Source of the DNA: Aeropyrum camini SY1 = JCM 12091
Lineage (GTDB): Archaea; Thermoproteota; Thermoprotei_A; Sulfolobales; Acidilobaceae
Reading direction: 5' to 3'
Length of the DNA: 64,000 nt
Assembly (NCBI RefSeq): GCF_000591035.1
Contig: NC_022521.1
Location: 372,001-436,000 of the forward strand
Position numbers and translations under genes: made by a program. This document shows positions 48,301 to 56,423 of the stretch, piece after piece. The notes under the pieces are model-generated. The model was not told where the DNA came from. It did no database searches and worked only from the letters and a program-made list of their open reading frames with translations. Position 1 is the first letter of the stretch, and every line of letters begins with the position of its first letter.

Positions 48301-49384
48301 TGAGGGCCTTGAGGAATAGGTAGTAGGCTGTGCTGAGGTCTGCGTAGACGGTGTCGTAGCTGCCGTCGCCATCCCCGTCCGCCAGCAGGACGGGAAGGGA
48401 GTAGTTTAGTATGCCCAGGGAGCCGTAGAGTATGAAGGTGGTCTGGACGGCGAGGCCGAACTTGAACACTCCGTTAGCCGACTCTACGTCTCCCACGTAG
48501 AACCTGTCTATGGGGAACTCATAGTAGGCCACCGCCCCGTCGGGGCTTATGTAGAGTAGCCAGCCCGCCTCCGCCTCCCCGGCACCCATGAAGAAGAGGT
48601 CTATGAAGGGTACTGGGGTGGAGACGTTGACATAGCCCTCCTCATCCTTCACAGCCTCGGCCAGGGTAAGGGCGAAGCCCAGCTGGTCCGCATCGAATAT
48701 AAGCGGCATGCCGTCGCTATCCCTAGCTATAGCCTCGACCCCCAGATCGCTGTGGCCGTAGTCCACACCGGTATCTACAACACCTACTTTCACACCCTCC
48801 CCTGTGACGCCGAACTCCTCCCAAACCCTCGAGGCTCCTATAACGTCGACAGCAGCGTAGAGCGTGGGCTCGACCCCCGGCTCTGGCTGGAGCCTTTCGA
48901 GAAGCTCCTTCTCCCTCAATATGCTCGACACTGGGCTCCTCGACTTGACAACCGCCGCCACGCCCTCCATGCCGGCCAACTTCTCTACGCTCTCCCTGTC
49001 GGCCCACGCCTCTATTACCCACTTGCCACCCACGTTAAGCCCGAATATGGCGCCGTCTGTTAGGGCTGCCACCTCCTCAGGGTTCGTGCCGAGATATATG
49101 ATAGTGACCTTCGCCTGCCCCTCTCTGAGGGGCTCGAGCCCAGAGGCGAGCCTGTGCTCCCTAAGCTTGGCAATCATGCTGGAAAGCTCTGGGGTGTAGG
49201 CTACATCAACCGGCGTTTCATAGCCCTCCTGCGTTAGCAGCACCGGGTCTACGTAGGCCTTAGGCTCCGGTGCTGTAGGCGAGGAGGCGAGGGCAGGTGA
49301 AGGTGCTAGGGGGATTACCATTATCAGGATCAGAATTGCGGCGGCCAGCCGGAAGGCCAGCCTCCCAGGTTTATAGGTGTACAC
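45389..49384 (-). CDS. Giant secreted subtilisin-like protease (STABLE/pyrolysin-like)
   Basis: A 1331-residue exported protease. Signal peptide ~11-34. An inhibitor-type prodomain (~90-150, AKVTIIYLGTNPEEVAALTD) follows. The triad is D204 (VVDTG), H460 (YAHGTS) and S667 (GGTSEATP), with oxyanion N576 (GNGG). About 250 residues are inserted between Asp and His, as in STABLE and pyrolysin. They include calcium-type loops DGDGDGSYD (~337-345) and DFNGDGVND (~396-404). Residues ~750-1331 are beta-sandwich domains. It has no membrane anchor, so it may attach to the S-layer protein encoded immediately upstream. The start is GTG 49384; TATA CTTTAAAATC at 49434-49443. Confidence 0.92.
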   Translation of the reverse strand: MYTYKPGRLAFRLAAAILILIMVIPLAPSPALASSPTAPEPKAYVDPVLLTQEGYETPVDVAYTPELSSMIAKLREHRLASGLEPLREGQAKVTIIYLGTNPEEVAALTDGAIFGLNVGGKWVIEAWADRESVEKLAGMEGVAAVVKSRSPVSSILREKELLERLQPEPGVEPTLYAAVDVIGASRVWEEFGVTGEGVKVGVVDTGVDYGHSDLGVEAIARDSDGMPLIFDADQLGFALTLAEAVKDEEGYVNVSTPVPFIDLFFMGAGEAEAGWLLYISPDGAVAYYEFPIDRFYVGDVESANGVFKFGLAVQTTFILYGSLGILNYSLPVLLADGDGDGSYDTVYADLSTAYYLFLKALSDTGMISGEPDDSLFDLSFADEAPAYYGNEVLARDFNGDGVNDFSAGALAGWTFDWVGLLTGESVNLGWRLGFDYAGLVLPGLDPQGRWVSILYDTYAHGTSVATVIASRGNVEFNLGYMETSLRGVAPGATIAAGGSFLINVFVAQLFLSGFEPQDSPLNWVYTGEHQVDVINNSWGNSYIALRGFITGADDYATIEDYIVSASGTVIVHAMGNGGPGYGTATTPGAASLVISVGASTLFDYRPLYGYLPSPGGDVVSWSDRGPSQMGVAKPDVVNIGSFAWAGAPVLVGLGDGSWAYDLFGGTSEATPMTSGSVALVISAYQQAFGSKPSPGLVKAILKSTARDTGADAFTQGSGQVDVYRAVKAVLEGGVPIALSTSVYDNVYGLLSGYSYQFLAPNPVEDTQIYTGVVKPGETAVESLTLKTLSGEAEVAAVKAYWFHVVRKGLLDYLDLDNAYVILADGSTVPLSERLAGVGEDGSTLTLLLQGDERRIIVPMKQEYLQGLAKPLEYENEIIVSFPYSLMDPERTYGPSPGLPYLILGAEFHLGFDLDGDGTITLGETARVNYDIRYANTLHVEIGNPESQAEEVAMWLAERWGIEVAPEDAVPVLDLRVLFNVYGLIGQQIELPLRLETEFLHRLPASELSVSLSSTTVTPEGVEAEVAIQVPEDASPGVYQYYIEIVYSDGGKTLVPVSVPVAAVVDSESGVIDFGGFTEEAPYRQYAVSGKFDWSWRYESGDWRTFPVVFEDPTVRAVVVAVEWQSPATAIDVAVGGPGYNYLAADTEEDIAYLYGSVVAAKMAYHGGALGGGGLVPYYETPSKTKTVVLAPVFEAGTPYWVVVRNSIIDASTEFPETFTVELRPVRVVSEVLGEPQEGEEVTVRFTITGTALVSYAQVYASIEGATVTPQRLGFGNTHVVEVTFTYQGETEVSIALFTPLARSYDIGFDYGPYKFIIMRVPGAFTATAPLG

Positions 49385-49433
49385 GTCAACCCACCCTAGA
49401 ATAGTTGGCTGTGATAATAAGTCTAGCCAGAAG

Positions 49434-49443
49434 GATTTTAAAG
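49434..49443 (-). promoter_or_regulatory. TATA box of the giant protease gene
   Basis: CTTTAAAATC, predicted start near 49412, so the protease can be transcribed separately from the S-layer gene. Confidence 0.5.
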
Positions 49444-49493
49444 ATTACCCGAAGTTTATAACGTATATACTATTCTCCTAAAGATAAGTATAA

Positions 49494-49630
49494 TCAAAAA
49501 CCCGCTCCCACGGTTCGGTAGGGAGTTCCTATTGTAGGGTAAACTGGGTAAACTATAGAGGAAGAAACGGGTTTAGAGGTTTAAAAAGAAGGTGGGGAAA
49601 TGTTTTGGGTGGCGCTCTAGCCTACCCTGG
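49494..49630 (-). terminator. T-rich stretches after the S-layer gene
   Basis: CTTCTTTTTAAACC (about 49580-49593) and GGGTTTTTGATT (49493-49504) follow the stop at 49631 on the minus strand. T-runs like these end archaeal transcription. They separate the S-layer and protease messages at least in part. Confidence 0.4.
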
Positions 49631-52600
49631 CTATTCTCTCCTTGTTAGCTGCAGCACTAGGTAGCCCGCTACCCCTAGGACTGCTAGGGAGAGGACTGCG
49701 TTGATTATGCCCCAGGTCTGTGCTCTGCCGCTCGCGCTCTCGGCCGTGTCTCCTACCTGTCCTAGCTGCTCCTGTATGTCTGCGACCGCGCTGCTCACGC
49801 TGTCCACCTTGCTGGATATGCTGTCTAGCTTGCCGTTTGCATCGTCTAGCTTGCTGGATATCGTGCTGGTGTCCTGCTTCACGCTGGCCACATCTCCAGC
49901 CACGCTGGCTAGGGTTGACTGTATGTCGGTTATCTTCGAGGTGTCGTCCTGCACTGCTGCCAGGGTCTGGGCTATCGCCTCAGCCTGGGCCGCGAGCTGT
50001 GCGTTCTGGTCGGATATTGTTAATAGGTCCTCCATAACCTGGTCTAGCTTGACGTTCACGCCGTTCTCTATCAGGTCCTTGATTGTGGAGACGTCGGCCG
50101 TCAGGGTGCCGAAGGACGTTGTTATGGTTGCGAGTAGCTGGTTGTTCTCCTGTACTATACCAGTTATCTCGGCGTTAGCCTGCACCAGGTCCTCCACGTT
50201 TGCGCTAACCGTTCCGAGAACTGTCTGTATCTCGGCCACGCCCTCCGAGACGCTGGTTATCTTGGCGTCCAGCATGTCGAGACTCTCCAGTATCATGGCC
50301 TGCCCGTCGAGCACTAGGGCCACGTTGTCCTCGACAGCCTGTATCACCGCGTCCGTGCTATCGGCCACCAGCGTCTGGAGGTCCTGGACGCTCACCAGTA
50401 TGGTGCCCGCGATGGTCTTTATCTCCGCCACATCGCCCTGGATCGTTGTCAGCGTCGCGTTCATGCTCTCAAGCAGCTCCAGTATCGTCGCCACATCGCC
50501 CTGGATAGTGGCGACGCCGTTGGATATCTCGGCCAGTCCGCTGTCTATGTCGTCGAGCCTCATAGTTATCTCCTCACCGGTCTCCTGCAGCAGCTCGGCT
50601 AGGCTGTCCACGCTGGCCTGGAGCTGGCCCACGCTTGTCAGCAGCTCGGCCACTCCGTTCTCGATGTTCTCTAGAGTCATGCTCATGTCCTCTAGCTGAA
50701 GCATTATCGTCGAGACGTCGTCACTCACAGCCAGCAGTATATCTCTAACCTCCGCCACATCATCTCCCAGCTCGGCTATAGCCTCCAGCACCTGCATATT
50801 CCCGAGGGCCACGCTAGCCTTTACAAAGCCAAGATCGTAGAACACTTCACTTTCGTAGTCGCTTCTTATTGGGAATACAAACTGTATATCAGTTATATTG
50901 TCAGAGTCACTGTCAGCAGCCTCACTCATCTGAACTACTATCTTGTCTATAGTCATGATTAGATACTCGCCTGAGAGCCTGTCGTCGTAGTTGGGTATTG
51001 GTACCCTGAATGTTGCCCCAACTAGATTGCTGCCTTCGAATTCGAATGCAGTAGCCACCCCCACTGTCGCGAATTCGAAGTTCTTCTCTCCCTCTTCATC
51101 CACACTCCAGAACGATACTTCTATGCCAATGCTAGTCACAGTCCATCCTGCCACATTTATCGGGTCCCAGCCGCTAACGGTAATGGTCATGCTGGAAGCT
51201 GGTATTAGTGTTGAGGGGAATATGCCTATCGACAACCCTTCATCCGTAGTTACTGGTATAACACCTCCTAAGTATGTCGTGGATCCAGATGCCGGGACTA
51301 GCAGGACGTAGTTGTCTGAGATGGCCCTTAGCTCTCCGGTCTCTACATCAAATATGCCGACAATGGCGAGGGTGTATACAGGGAGGTATATAGTGGTTGG
51401 TATGCTGTAGCTACCTCCTCCTATGTAGCCCTCAAGGTCCGCCTGGAAGGGTTCTGATTCGAACGTCTGGCCGAACACAAGATCTGTTAGCGGCTCGAGG
51501 GTTGCCGGGTCTAGAAGGACCGCCTTATACCATCCCCTATCTCTCAGGCCGTACGCCTCTATAGCAACCTCAACCTCTGTTCCAAGAGGTACTGCCTCTA
51601 TAATACTCCCTCCGCCGATCTCAACTTCTTCCCAGTTCTCCATTAGCACGACGTTGAAAGTCTCAAGGTATTCTGGGTCGTTGCTGAATATGTGTAGGGT
51701 GTGGGTTGTCGCTGGTGTCATAAACTCGTCTACCACGAACATCATTGCACCCGTGTCGTCTGTCTCACTAAGCTCGTAGACACCCGTGTCGGGGTCTGGA
51801 GTAACCGATATACTTGTGTCTGTGTCGACGTCGAACCTACCCGGATAGGATGTTGGTGAAGTTATAGTTGGAGATGTCACGTATATGTTTGCTAGCGAGT
51901 CGAAGTTTATTGCCGCGAATATAACGCCTCCAGTGCCCGCGTCTATCTCCTCGCTGTCCGGGTATACCCATATTATGTCGGGGCTTCCGTCTGGGTCGCT
52001 CACAACCAGGAAGTAGAAGTCATAGTTGGGGAACACCTCGTCGTTGAACGGGTCAACTAGCGTCGGGTAGTATGGATACAGGAAGTACAGTATATCCTCG
52101 AATGGCCTGTCGAAGGTTTCGAGGAAGTTGAAGCCCTGGGCCTCTATGCCCAGCGGGTATACTCCCGTCCTCCTGGGTGCCTTCTCCTCCACCTCATAGC
52201 TCACTCCTCCTCCGAAGTCTTCCTTGGTAAACGTCACCACCTCGTCTCCGATCAGGAGCTCGTACTCTAGGTTGGGCACTATACCGTCGTTGTCCTCCGC
52301 AACTATGACTAGCTTCGACGTGGAATCGGGGTCGAGGTTGTCTCCCGGTAGGACGGTGCTGTAGCCCACGTCGCCTACGTCCGAGCCGGAGCTGATCTCA
52401 TAGTATAGCTCTATGTCCAGCAGCTCAGGAACCCTGTACATTAGCTCGAAGTCGGCTCCCGTGGAGTCTTTCACCACTCCGCTGTCAGCTCCTGTTATTG
52501 TGAGGGTTATGTCCTGGTAGATGCTCTCGAGCTCGGGGGCGCTGTGGACGTAGACTGCCTGGCCTAGGGCGTCAGCCACACCGAAGTCGGAGTCGGTGTA

Positions 52601-54496
52601 GAGAGTTACACCATCGTTCTCCGCCTCAATGTCTACCGTGAACACCTCCTCAGGCTCGAGGCCACATATACTTATGACAAACTGGGTGCCGTTTGCAGCC
52701 CACTCCATACCACCGGCCCTGAAGTAGAAGCCGGTGCCCATGCTAACCTCGTAGCTAGCCCATGGCACTATGTTAACATAGTCCTCTGAGTCGAAGTTTA
52801 TGTTATCGTAGAAGCTTCCTCTGTTGGCGACAGCCGTGAAGGTATAGTCTTCGGTGGTTCCTCCTACTCCTGGTATCGGGGGTGATATTATTTCGAGGAC
52901 TCCCACGCCGAAGCTGTTGGTCTCTACCGTGCCCAGCTTGAACGGGCCTAGGTAGATGTCTACGTCAGCCCTCGCCATAGTGTTGAATATGATAACCGTT
53001 ATTGTGCTGAGGCACGGGTATAGGTCTAGCGGCGCAGTGTCGCTTGTTAGAGGCTGGCCGTCAATATAGACTGCTATCCCGCTGTCTCCGTAGAGGACGT
53101 CGCCAGGGGGTACGTCAGCCCTGCTGGCTATGAGGGATGCCACGAATCTTATATCGTTATAGCCGTCACCGTCGCTGTCGAGCGGTACTTCAGTATCCGG
53201 CTCGAGATCGTGCTCCCACGCTATAGTGCTGGCATCGTCTTCCTCCCAGAGGTAGATGTCCATCGCGCCCCTGTCCAGAGGCATTATAGAGTCTTCGAGC
53301 TCCACAGGCAACTCTATGCTGCCAAGGCTGCTGGTGAACTCGGGGCCGCCTACCAGGTGGTAGGCGTCCTCAGGATCGACAGTCGGGTCTACGAACTGGT
53401 TCACGAGCCACGCAGCCTCCACGTTATCGTCTCCGTCGAAGTCTACTCCAATCCTAGTATCCATCGGCAGGCCGGTTATCTCGAGAGTAATATCCTCGCC
53501 CGCAACACCCTCCACTATGAACGGGCCGTTAACCAGCTTCGGCTCTATGAATATCGGCATGAAAGTCAGTGTCACCCAATCCTCGCCCGCGTATGTGAAG
53601 TAGATTGCAGCTATAACCAGGTGAATCCCCATGGGCAGCTCGTCGGGCAGCTCTATCTCGCCCAGGTAGACTCCGCCGAAGGGCTCCGCGGAGCCCCTGT
53701 ATGGAGAGCTTACCCAGTCCAGGAAGATATCTACCCTATCAACATTAGGCGGCAGGTTGTCGACTACGAAATCGACAGTGTCTCCTGGCTGGTAGACGGG
53801 AATGTACCTGTCTACAGAGCTTACAGTTACCGTTGCTATGTCTATCGTTAGCGTGTCGAAATCAACGTCTATGAACTTGGTCGTGTCTATAACAGGCAGG
53901 GTTCCGAGCGTGTAGACTACCGGGTGAGCATCGCCAGCTACTATATCCTCCACCCTAAAGGGCACCGCAATACCGTCAGTGGCGCCAGCCTCCCTTACCA
54001 CCAGGTTATACCATCCCTCGGTTACATTACTCGTGTCTATGTTCGAATCATCCAGAACCACCGTGGGCGGGGTCTCTATGCTGGGGTTCTCAGCCCAGCC
54101 CCCCCTAATGGGCTTCAGCCCGTCGTTCTCGGCGTAGAGGTTTATCGGGCTCGCCGCCGTCAGATAGCTCGGATCCCCGTCCTTCAACGTTATTATATCT
54201 CCCGTGCTGGCTACCTCGCCCTTAACCAGGGCGAACTCTAGGGTGGCCGTGTCATCGAATCCTTCCCCGAGGATGGTGAACACCACGGCAAGGCCAACCA
54301 TTCCTAAGAAGGGACCGGATGGGCCAGCAATCTGGTTTATGTCTATCATCAGGGTCTCCCTGACACCGAGATCCACTGTCTGCGTGGGCATTATGTCCTG
54401 CGCAGCCTGGGCTATCGGCAGGAGCGTTGGCAGTGTGAAGAGCGCCACCATCAAAACCGCTATAGCCATGTTTACGAGTCTCACGTCTATACTCAC
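49631..54496 (-). CDS. Giant S-layer protein with coiled-coil stalk and C-terminal membrane anchor (tetrabrachion-like)
   Basis: A 1621-residue exported protein. Signal peptide ~9-31 (MAIAVLMVALFTLPTLLPIA). Residues ~35-1215 are acidic, beta-rich sandwich repeats with few lysines and almost no cysteine. Residues ~1225-1590 are nearly pure helix with hydrophobic, Ser/Thr and Asp spacing typical of a long coiled coil (ISNGVATIQGDVATILELLE; ISSKLDDANGKLDSISSKVD). A hydrophobic helix (~1596-1616, INAVLSLAVLGVAGYLVLQL) and TRRE anchor it. This is the order of Staphylothermus tetrabrachion: canopy, stalk, anchor, with a protease gene next to it. It is probably the main surface lattice protein. The start is GTG 54496, nearly leaderless. 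Confidence 0.88.
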   Translation of the reverse strand: MSIDVRLVNMAIAVLMVALFTLPTLLPIAQAAQDIMPTQTVDLGVRETLMIDINQIAGPSGPFLGMVGLAVVFTILGEGFDDTATLEFALVKGEVASTGDIITLKDGDPSYLTAASPINLYAENDGLKPIRGGWAENPSIETPPTVVLDDSNIDTSNVTEGWYNLVVREAGATDGIAVPFRVEDIVAGDAHPVVYTLGTLPVIDTTKFIDVDFDTLTIDIATVTVSSVDRYIPVYQPGDTVDFVVDNLPPNVDRVDIFLDWVSSPYRGSAEPFGGVYLGEIELPDELPMGIHLVIAAIYFTYAGEDWVTLTFMPIFIEPKLVNGPFIVEGVAGEDITLEITGLPMDTRIGVDFDGDDNVEAAWLVNQFVDPTVDPEDAYHLVGGPEFTSSLGSIELPVELEDSIMPLDRGAMDIYLWEEDDASTIAWEHDLEPDTEVPLDSDGDGYNDIRFVASLIASRADVPPGDVLYGDSGIAVYIDGQPLTSDTAPLDLYPCLSTITVIIFNTMARADVDIYLGPFKLGTVETNSFGVGVLEIISPPIPGVGGTTEDYTFTAVANRGSFYDNINFDSEDYVNIVPWASYEVSMGTGFYFRAGGMEWAANGTQFVISICGLEPEEVFTVDIEAENDGVTLYTDSDFGVADALGQAVYVHSAPELESIYQDITLTITGADSGVVKDSTGADFELMYRVPELLDIELYYEISSGSDVGDVGYSTVLPGDNLDPDSTSKLVIVAEDNDGIVPNLEYELLIGDEVVTFTKEDFGGGVSYEVEEKAPRRTGVYPLGIEAQGFNFLETFDRPFEDILYFLYPYYPTLVDPFNDEVFPNYDFYFLVVSDPDGSPDIIWVYPDSEEIDAGTGGVIFAAINFDSLANIYVTSPTITSPTSYPGRFDVDTDTSISVTPDPDTGVYELSETDDTGAMMFVVDEFMTPATTHTLHIFSNDPEYLETFNVVLMENWEEVEIGGGSIIEAVPLGTEVEVAIEAYGLRDRGWYKAVLLDPATLEPLTDLVFGQTFESEPFQADLEGYIGGGSYSIPTTIYLPVYTLAIVGIFDVETGELRAISDNYVLLVPASGSTTYLGGVIPVTTDEGLSIGIFPSTLIPASSMTITVSGWDPINVAGWTVTSIGIEVSFWSVDEEGEKNFEFATVGVATAFEFEGSNLVGATFRVPIPNYDDRLSGEYLIMTIDKIVVQMSEAADSDSDNITDIQFVFPIRSDYESEVFYDLGFVKASVALGNMQVLEAIAELGDDVAEVRDILLAVSDDVSTIMLQLEDMSMTLENIENGVAELLTSVGQLQASVDSLAELLQETGEEITMRLDDIDSGLAEISNGVATIQGDVATILELLESMNATLTTIQGDVAEIKTIAGTILVSVQDLQTLVADSTDAVIQAVEDNVALVLDGQAMILESLDMLDAKITSVSEGVAEIQTVLGTVSANVEDLVQANAEITGIVQENNQLLATITTSFGTLTADVSTIKDLIENGVNVKLDQVMEDLLTISDQNAQLAAQAEAIAQTLAAVQDDTSKITDIQSTLASVAGDVASVKQDTSTISSKLDDANGKLDSISSKVDSVSSAVADIQEQLGQVGDTAESASGRAQTWGIINAVLSLAVLGVAGYLVLQLTRRE

Positions 54497-54530
54497 CCTC
54501 TAAGGGGCCGTGGATATCTGGCCCAGGCCG

Positions 54531-54540
54531 GGTTTATAAG
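54531..54540 (-). promoter_or_regulatory. TATA box of the S-layer gene
   Basis: CTTATAAACC on the minus strand. The predicted start near 54509 leaves ~13 nt before GTG 54496. Confidence 0.6.
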
Positions 54541-54555
54541 GGTTACTGGCCCCCC

Positions 54556-54594
54556 GGAAACCCTTAGACCCCCGGGGAAACCCGGGGGAAACCC
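54556..54594. repeat. Three GGAAACCC repeats upstream of the S-layer promoter
   Basis: GGAAACCC at 54556-54563, 54576-54583 and 54587-54594, within a run of CCCGGG blocks, 15 to 55 bp upstream of the TATA box. Spacings of 20 and 11 bp place the copies on about the same helix face. It could bind an activator of this high-output promoter. Confidence 0.5.
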
Positions 54595-54691
54595 GGGGGG
54601 GCTGGTGTCGCCCAGGCCTCTCCAGGCTTCTCCGGTTTTAGGGTGGGGTTCATATTGGTCGGCTGGCCTCGTGTTTATAACTGTCTCTCGG

Positions 54692-56326
54692 TTATTGCGC
54701 GATCACTATGTCAGCCTCGGCCACGGGTCCTAGGGCTTTTATGGCTGCGTATGCCTGCTGGGGAGTTATCTGGACTTGGCTGCCGTAGACTGTGATCACC
54801 CCTCTCCCGGCGTCTATCCATGCTTTGTACAAGGCTTTGTAGCCCTGGGCGGCCGCCTCCTCCGCCGGGGCTATCACTAGCCTGGCCCCCTGGAGCTGGA
54901 GGTGGGCTAGGGTTCTCGCCTGGTGGGTGTCCTGTATTACTATCAGTGGTTTTGCGGGGGCTCCGCATGGCGAGGGCACGGGTGTTATGGCGGCCCTGTA
55001 CCCCGCCTCCCCCTCCACTGGTTTTACCAAGGGTTTGACGGGGGTTCCCATTGTCTTGGCTGGTGTGATGCTCACCATGGCCTCGAGCCCCGGGGCCCAG
55101 GCCGCCTGGAACGCCTGGCCCGGCTTCAGCTCCCTAGCTACGCCGCCCACCACGGCCTCCAGCCTGGGCGGTGGGTTGAGGAGGCTGTCTACACCCAGGC
55201 TTGGGGCCTGGTCTCGGCAGGCCAGTACGGTTATCTTTGTGGGGGTTGTGTGGGGTAGGGTGGCGGTGTGGGTTGAGAGGGTTAGGGGGGCCGCCTCCTC
55301 CAGAGTTATTGTGGCCTCTATGCTGGCCCTCGCCTCCCCAGGCTCCCTGCTGTGGAGCAGCACTATCAGCCCTGTGGCGGTGGCGAAATCCCCCCGGGCC
55401 TCTGTGGCGCCGTTGGAGTAGCGGGGGCTGACCATCCACGCCTCCACCCAGCCAGCCACAGTCTCCAGCCCGTCGCTGTACACCAAGGCCTCCACGGCCC
55501 CACGGGGCTTGCCGGGGAAGGCTATGCTACCCCGGGCCTCGGCCCAGCCCCTGAGGACCATGTCCCCCGGGGGCTCTAGCCTGACCCCGGCCCATAGGCC
55601 GTCCCCCGTGCATAGGGCGAAGCCGTAGACTTTGAACAGGCCCAGCCCCGTCTCAACCGCCCCAAGAGGCTCCTCGCTGTACCCCCCGCTCCCGTCTGGC
55701 GACGCCTCAGAGCCTAGGGCTGATATGGTGGGGCTGCAGCTCCTGTCCAGGTCTATCTGGATCTGCAGCACGACGTCTACAGGCTCCCAGGATCCCAGGC
55801 TTACGACCCTGGCGGCCCCCAGGCTGGCTAGGCCGAGCCACTGGCCCCCTATGTTTACCGCTGGCTCCGGGCCGGCGCCGCCTTGCTCCCGGGTGTTGCA
55901 CGTGTAGGGGTGGGGGTAGAGCTTGAGGCCGCCCCCAACAGTCTCGACCCCCAGAACCACCGGGCTGCAGTCGTAGGGCTTCAGCGCCTCCACAACGCCC
56001 TCCACAGCAGGCTCGGGCAGCTGCTGCCTGGCCACCACACCCTCACCCGGCTTCAACACAACCACGCTCTCGACAGGAGCGCCTGGGGAGTAGAACCTGG
56101 CCTTAAGGCCTCCCGCCTCAACCCACGCCTCCATGATGAGGGGGCTGGAGGCCGCCTCTATAGACTGGGAGGCCGCCTCACCCGCGCCCACTATAAGGCC
56201 CGCCGTCCTACCTCCCACCGACATGAGGGCCGCCGTCACAGCTACGGCAACGGCAACCGCTACAAGGGCCCCGTAGACCTCGCTCAAACCCCTCCTCCGC
56301 AGCGCCAAGGCCGAGGTACACCACAA
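54692..56326 (-). CDS. Large pilin-like surface protein
   Basis: A 544-residue protein. The N terminus ALRRRGLSEVYGALVAVAVA then VAVTAALMSVGG is a type IV pilin/archaellin-type (class III) signal: a basic run, a G/L cleavage point and a hydrophobic helix that would polymerise. The rest is beta-rich, Pro/Gly-rich, with many strands and few motifs (VEPVDVVLQIQIDLDRSC region). It is far longer than a typical pilin, so it may be a minor pilin or adhesin. The start is TTG 56326 or TTG 56308. No pilin secretion genes lie in the window. Confidence 0.65.
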   Translation of the reverse strand: MWCTSALALRRRGLSEVYGALVAVAVAVAVTAALMSVGGRTAGLIVGAGEAASQSIEAASSPLIMEAWVEAGGLKARFYSPGAPVESVVVLKPGEGVVARQQLPEPAVEGVVEALKPYDCSPVVLGVETVGGGLKLYPHPYTCNTREQGGAGPEPAVNIGGQWLGLASLGAARVVSLGSWEPVDVVLQIQIDLDRSCSPTISALGSEASPDGSGGYSEEPLGAVETGLGLFKVYGFALCTGDGLWAGVRLEPPGDMVLRGWAEARGSIAFPGKPRGAVEALVYSDGLETVAGWVEAWMVSPRYSNGATEARGDFATATGLIVLLHSREPGEARASIEATITLEEAAPLTLSTHTATLPHTTPTKITVLACRDQAPSLGVDSLLNPPPRLEAVVGGVARELKPGQAFQAAWAPGLEAMVSITPAKTMGTPVKPLVKPVEGEAGYRAAITPVPSPCGAPAKPLIVIQDTHQARTLAHLQLQGARLVIAPAEEAAAQGYKALYKAWIDAGRGVITVYGSQVQITPQQAYAAIKALGPVAEADIVIAQ

Positions 56327-56423
56327 CAGAACGCTGCCGCGGAGGAGGGGGAGGGGGGCTTGGAATGTTTACTATTCCGAGCCTCATATACACCCCGTTG
56401 AATCCCCGGGGGGTCTCGCGGGT

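Noticed and set aside
49701-50699. 332-residue plus-strand frame opposite the S-layer stalk
   Set aside because: It mirrors the Ser/Ala/Val periodicity of the coiled coil and has no independent start or motif.
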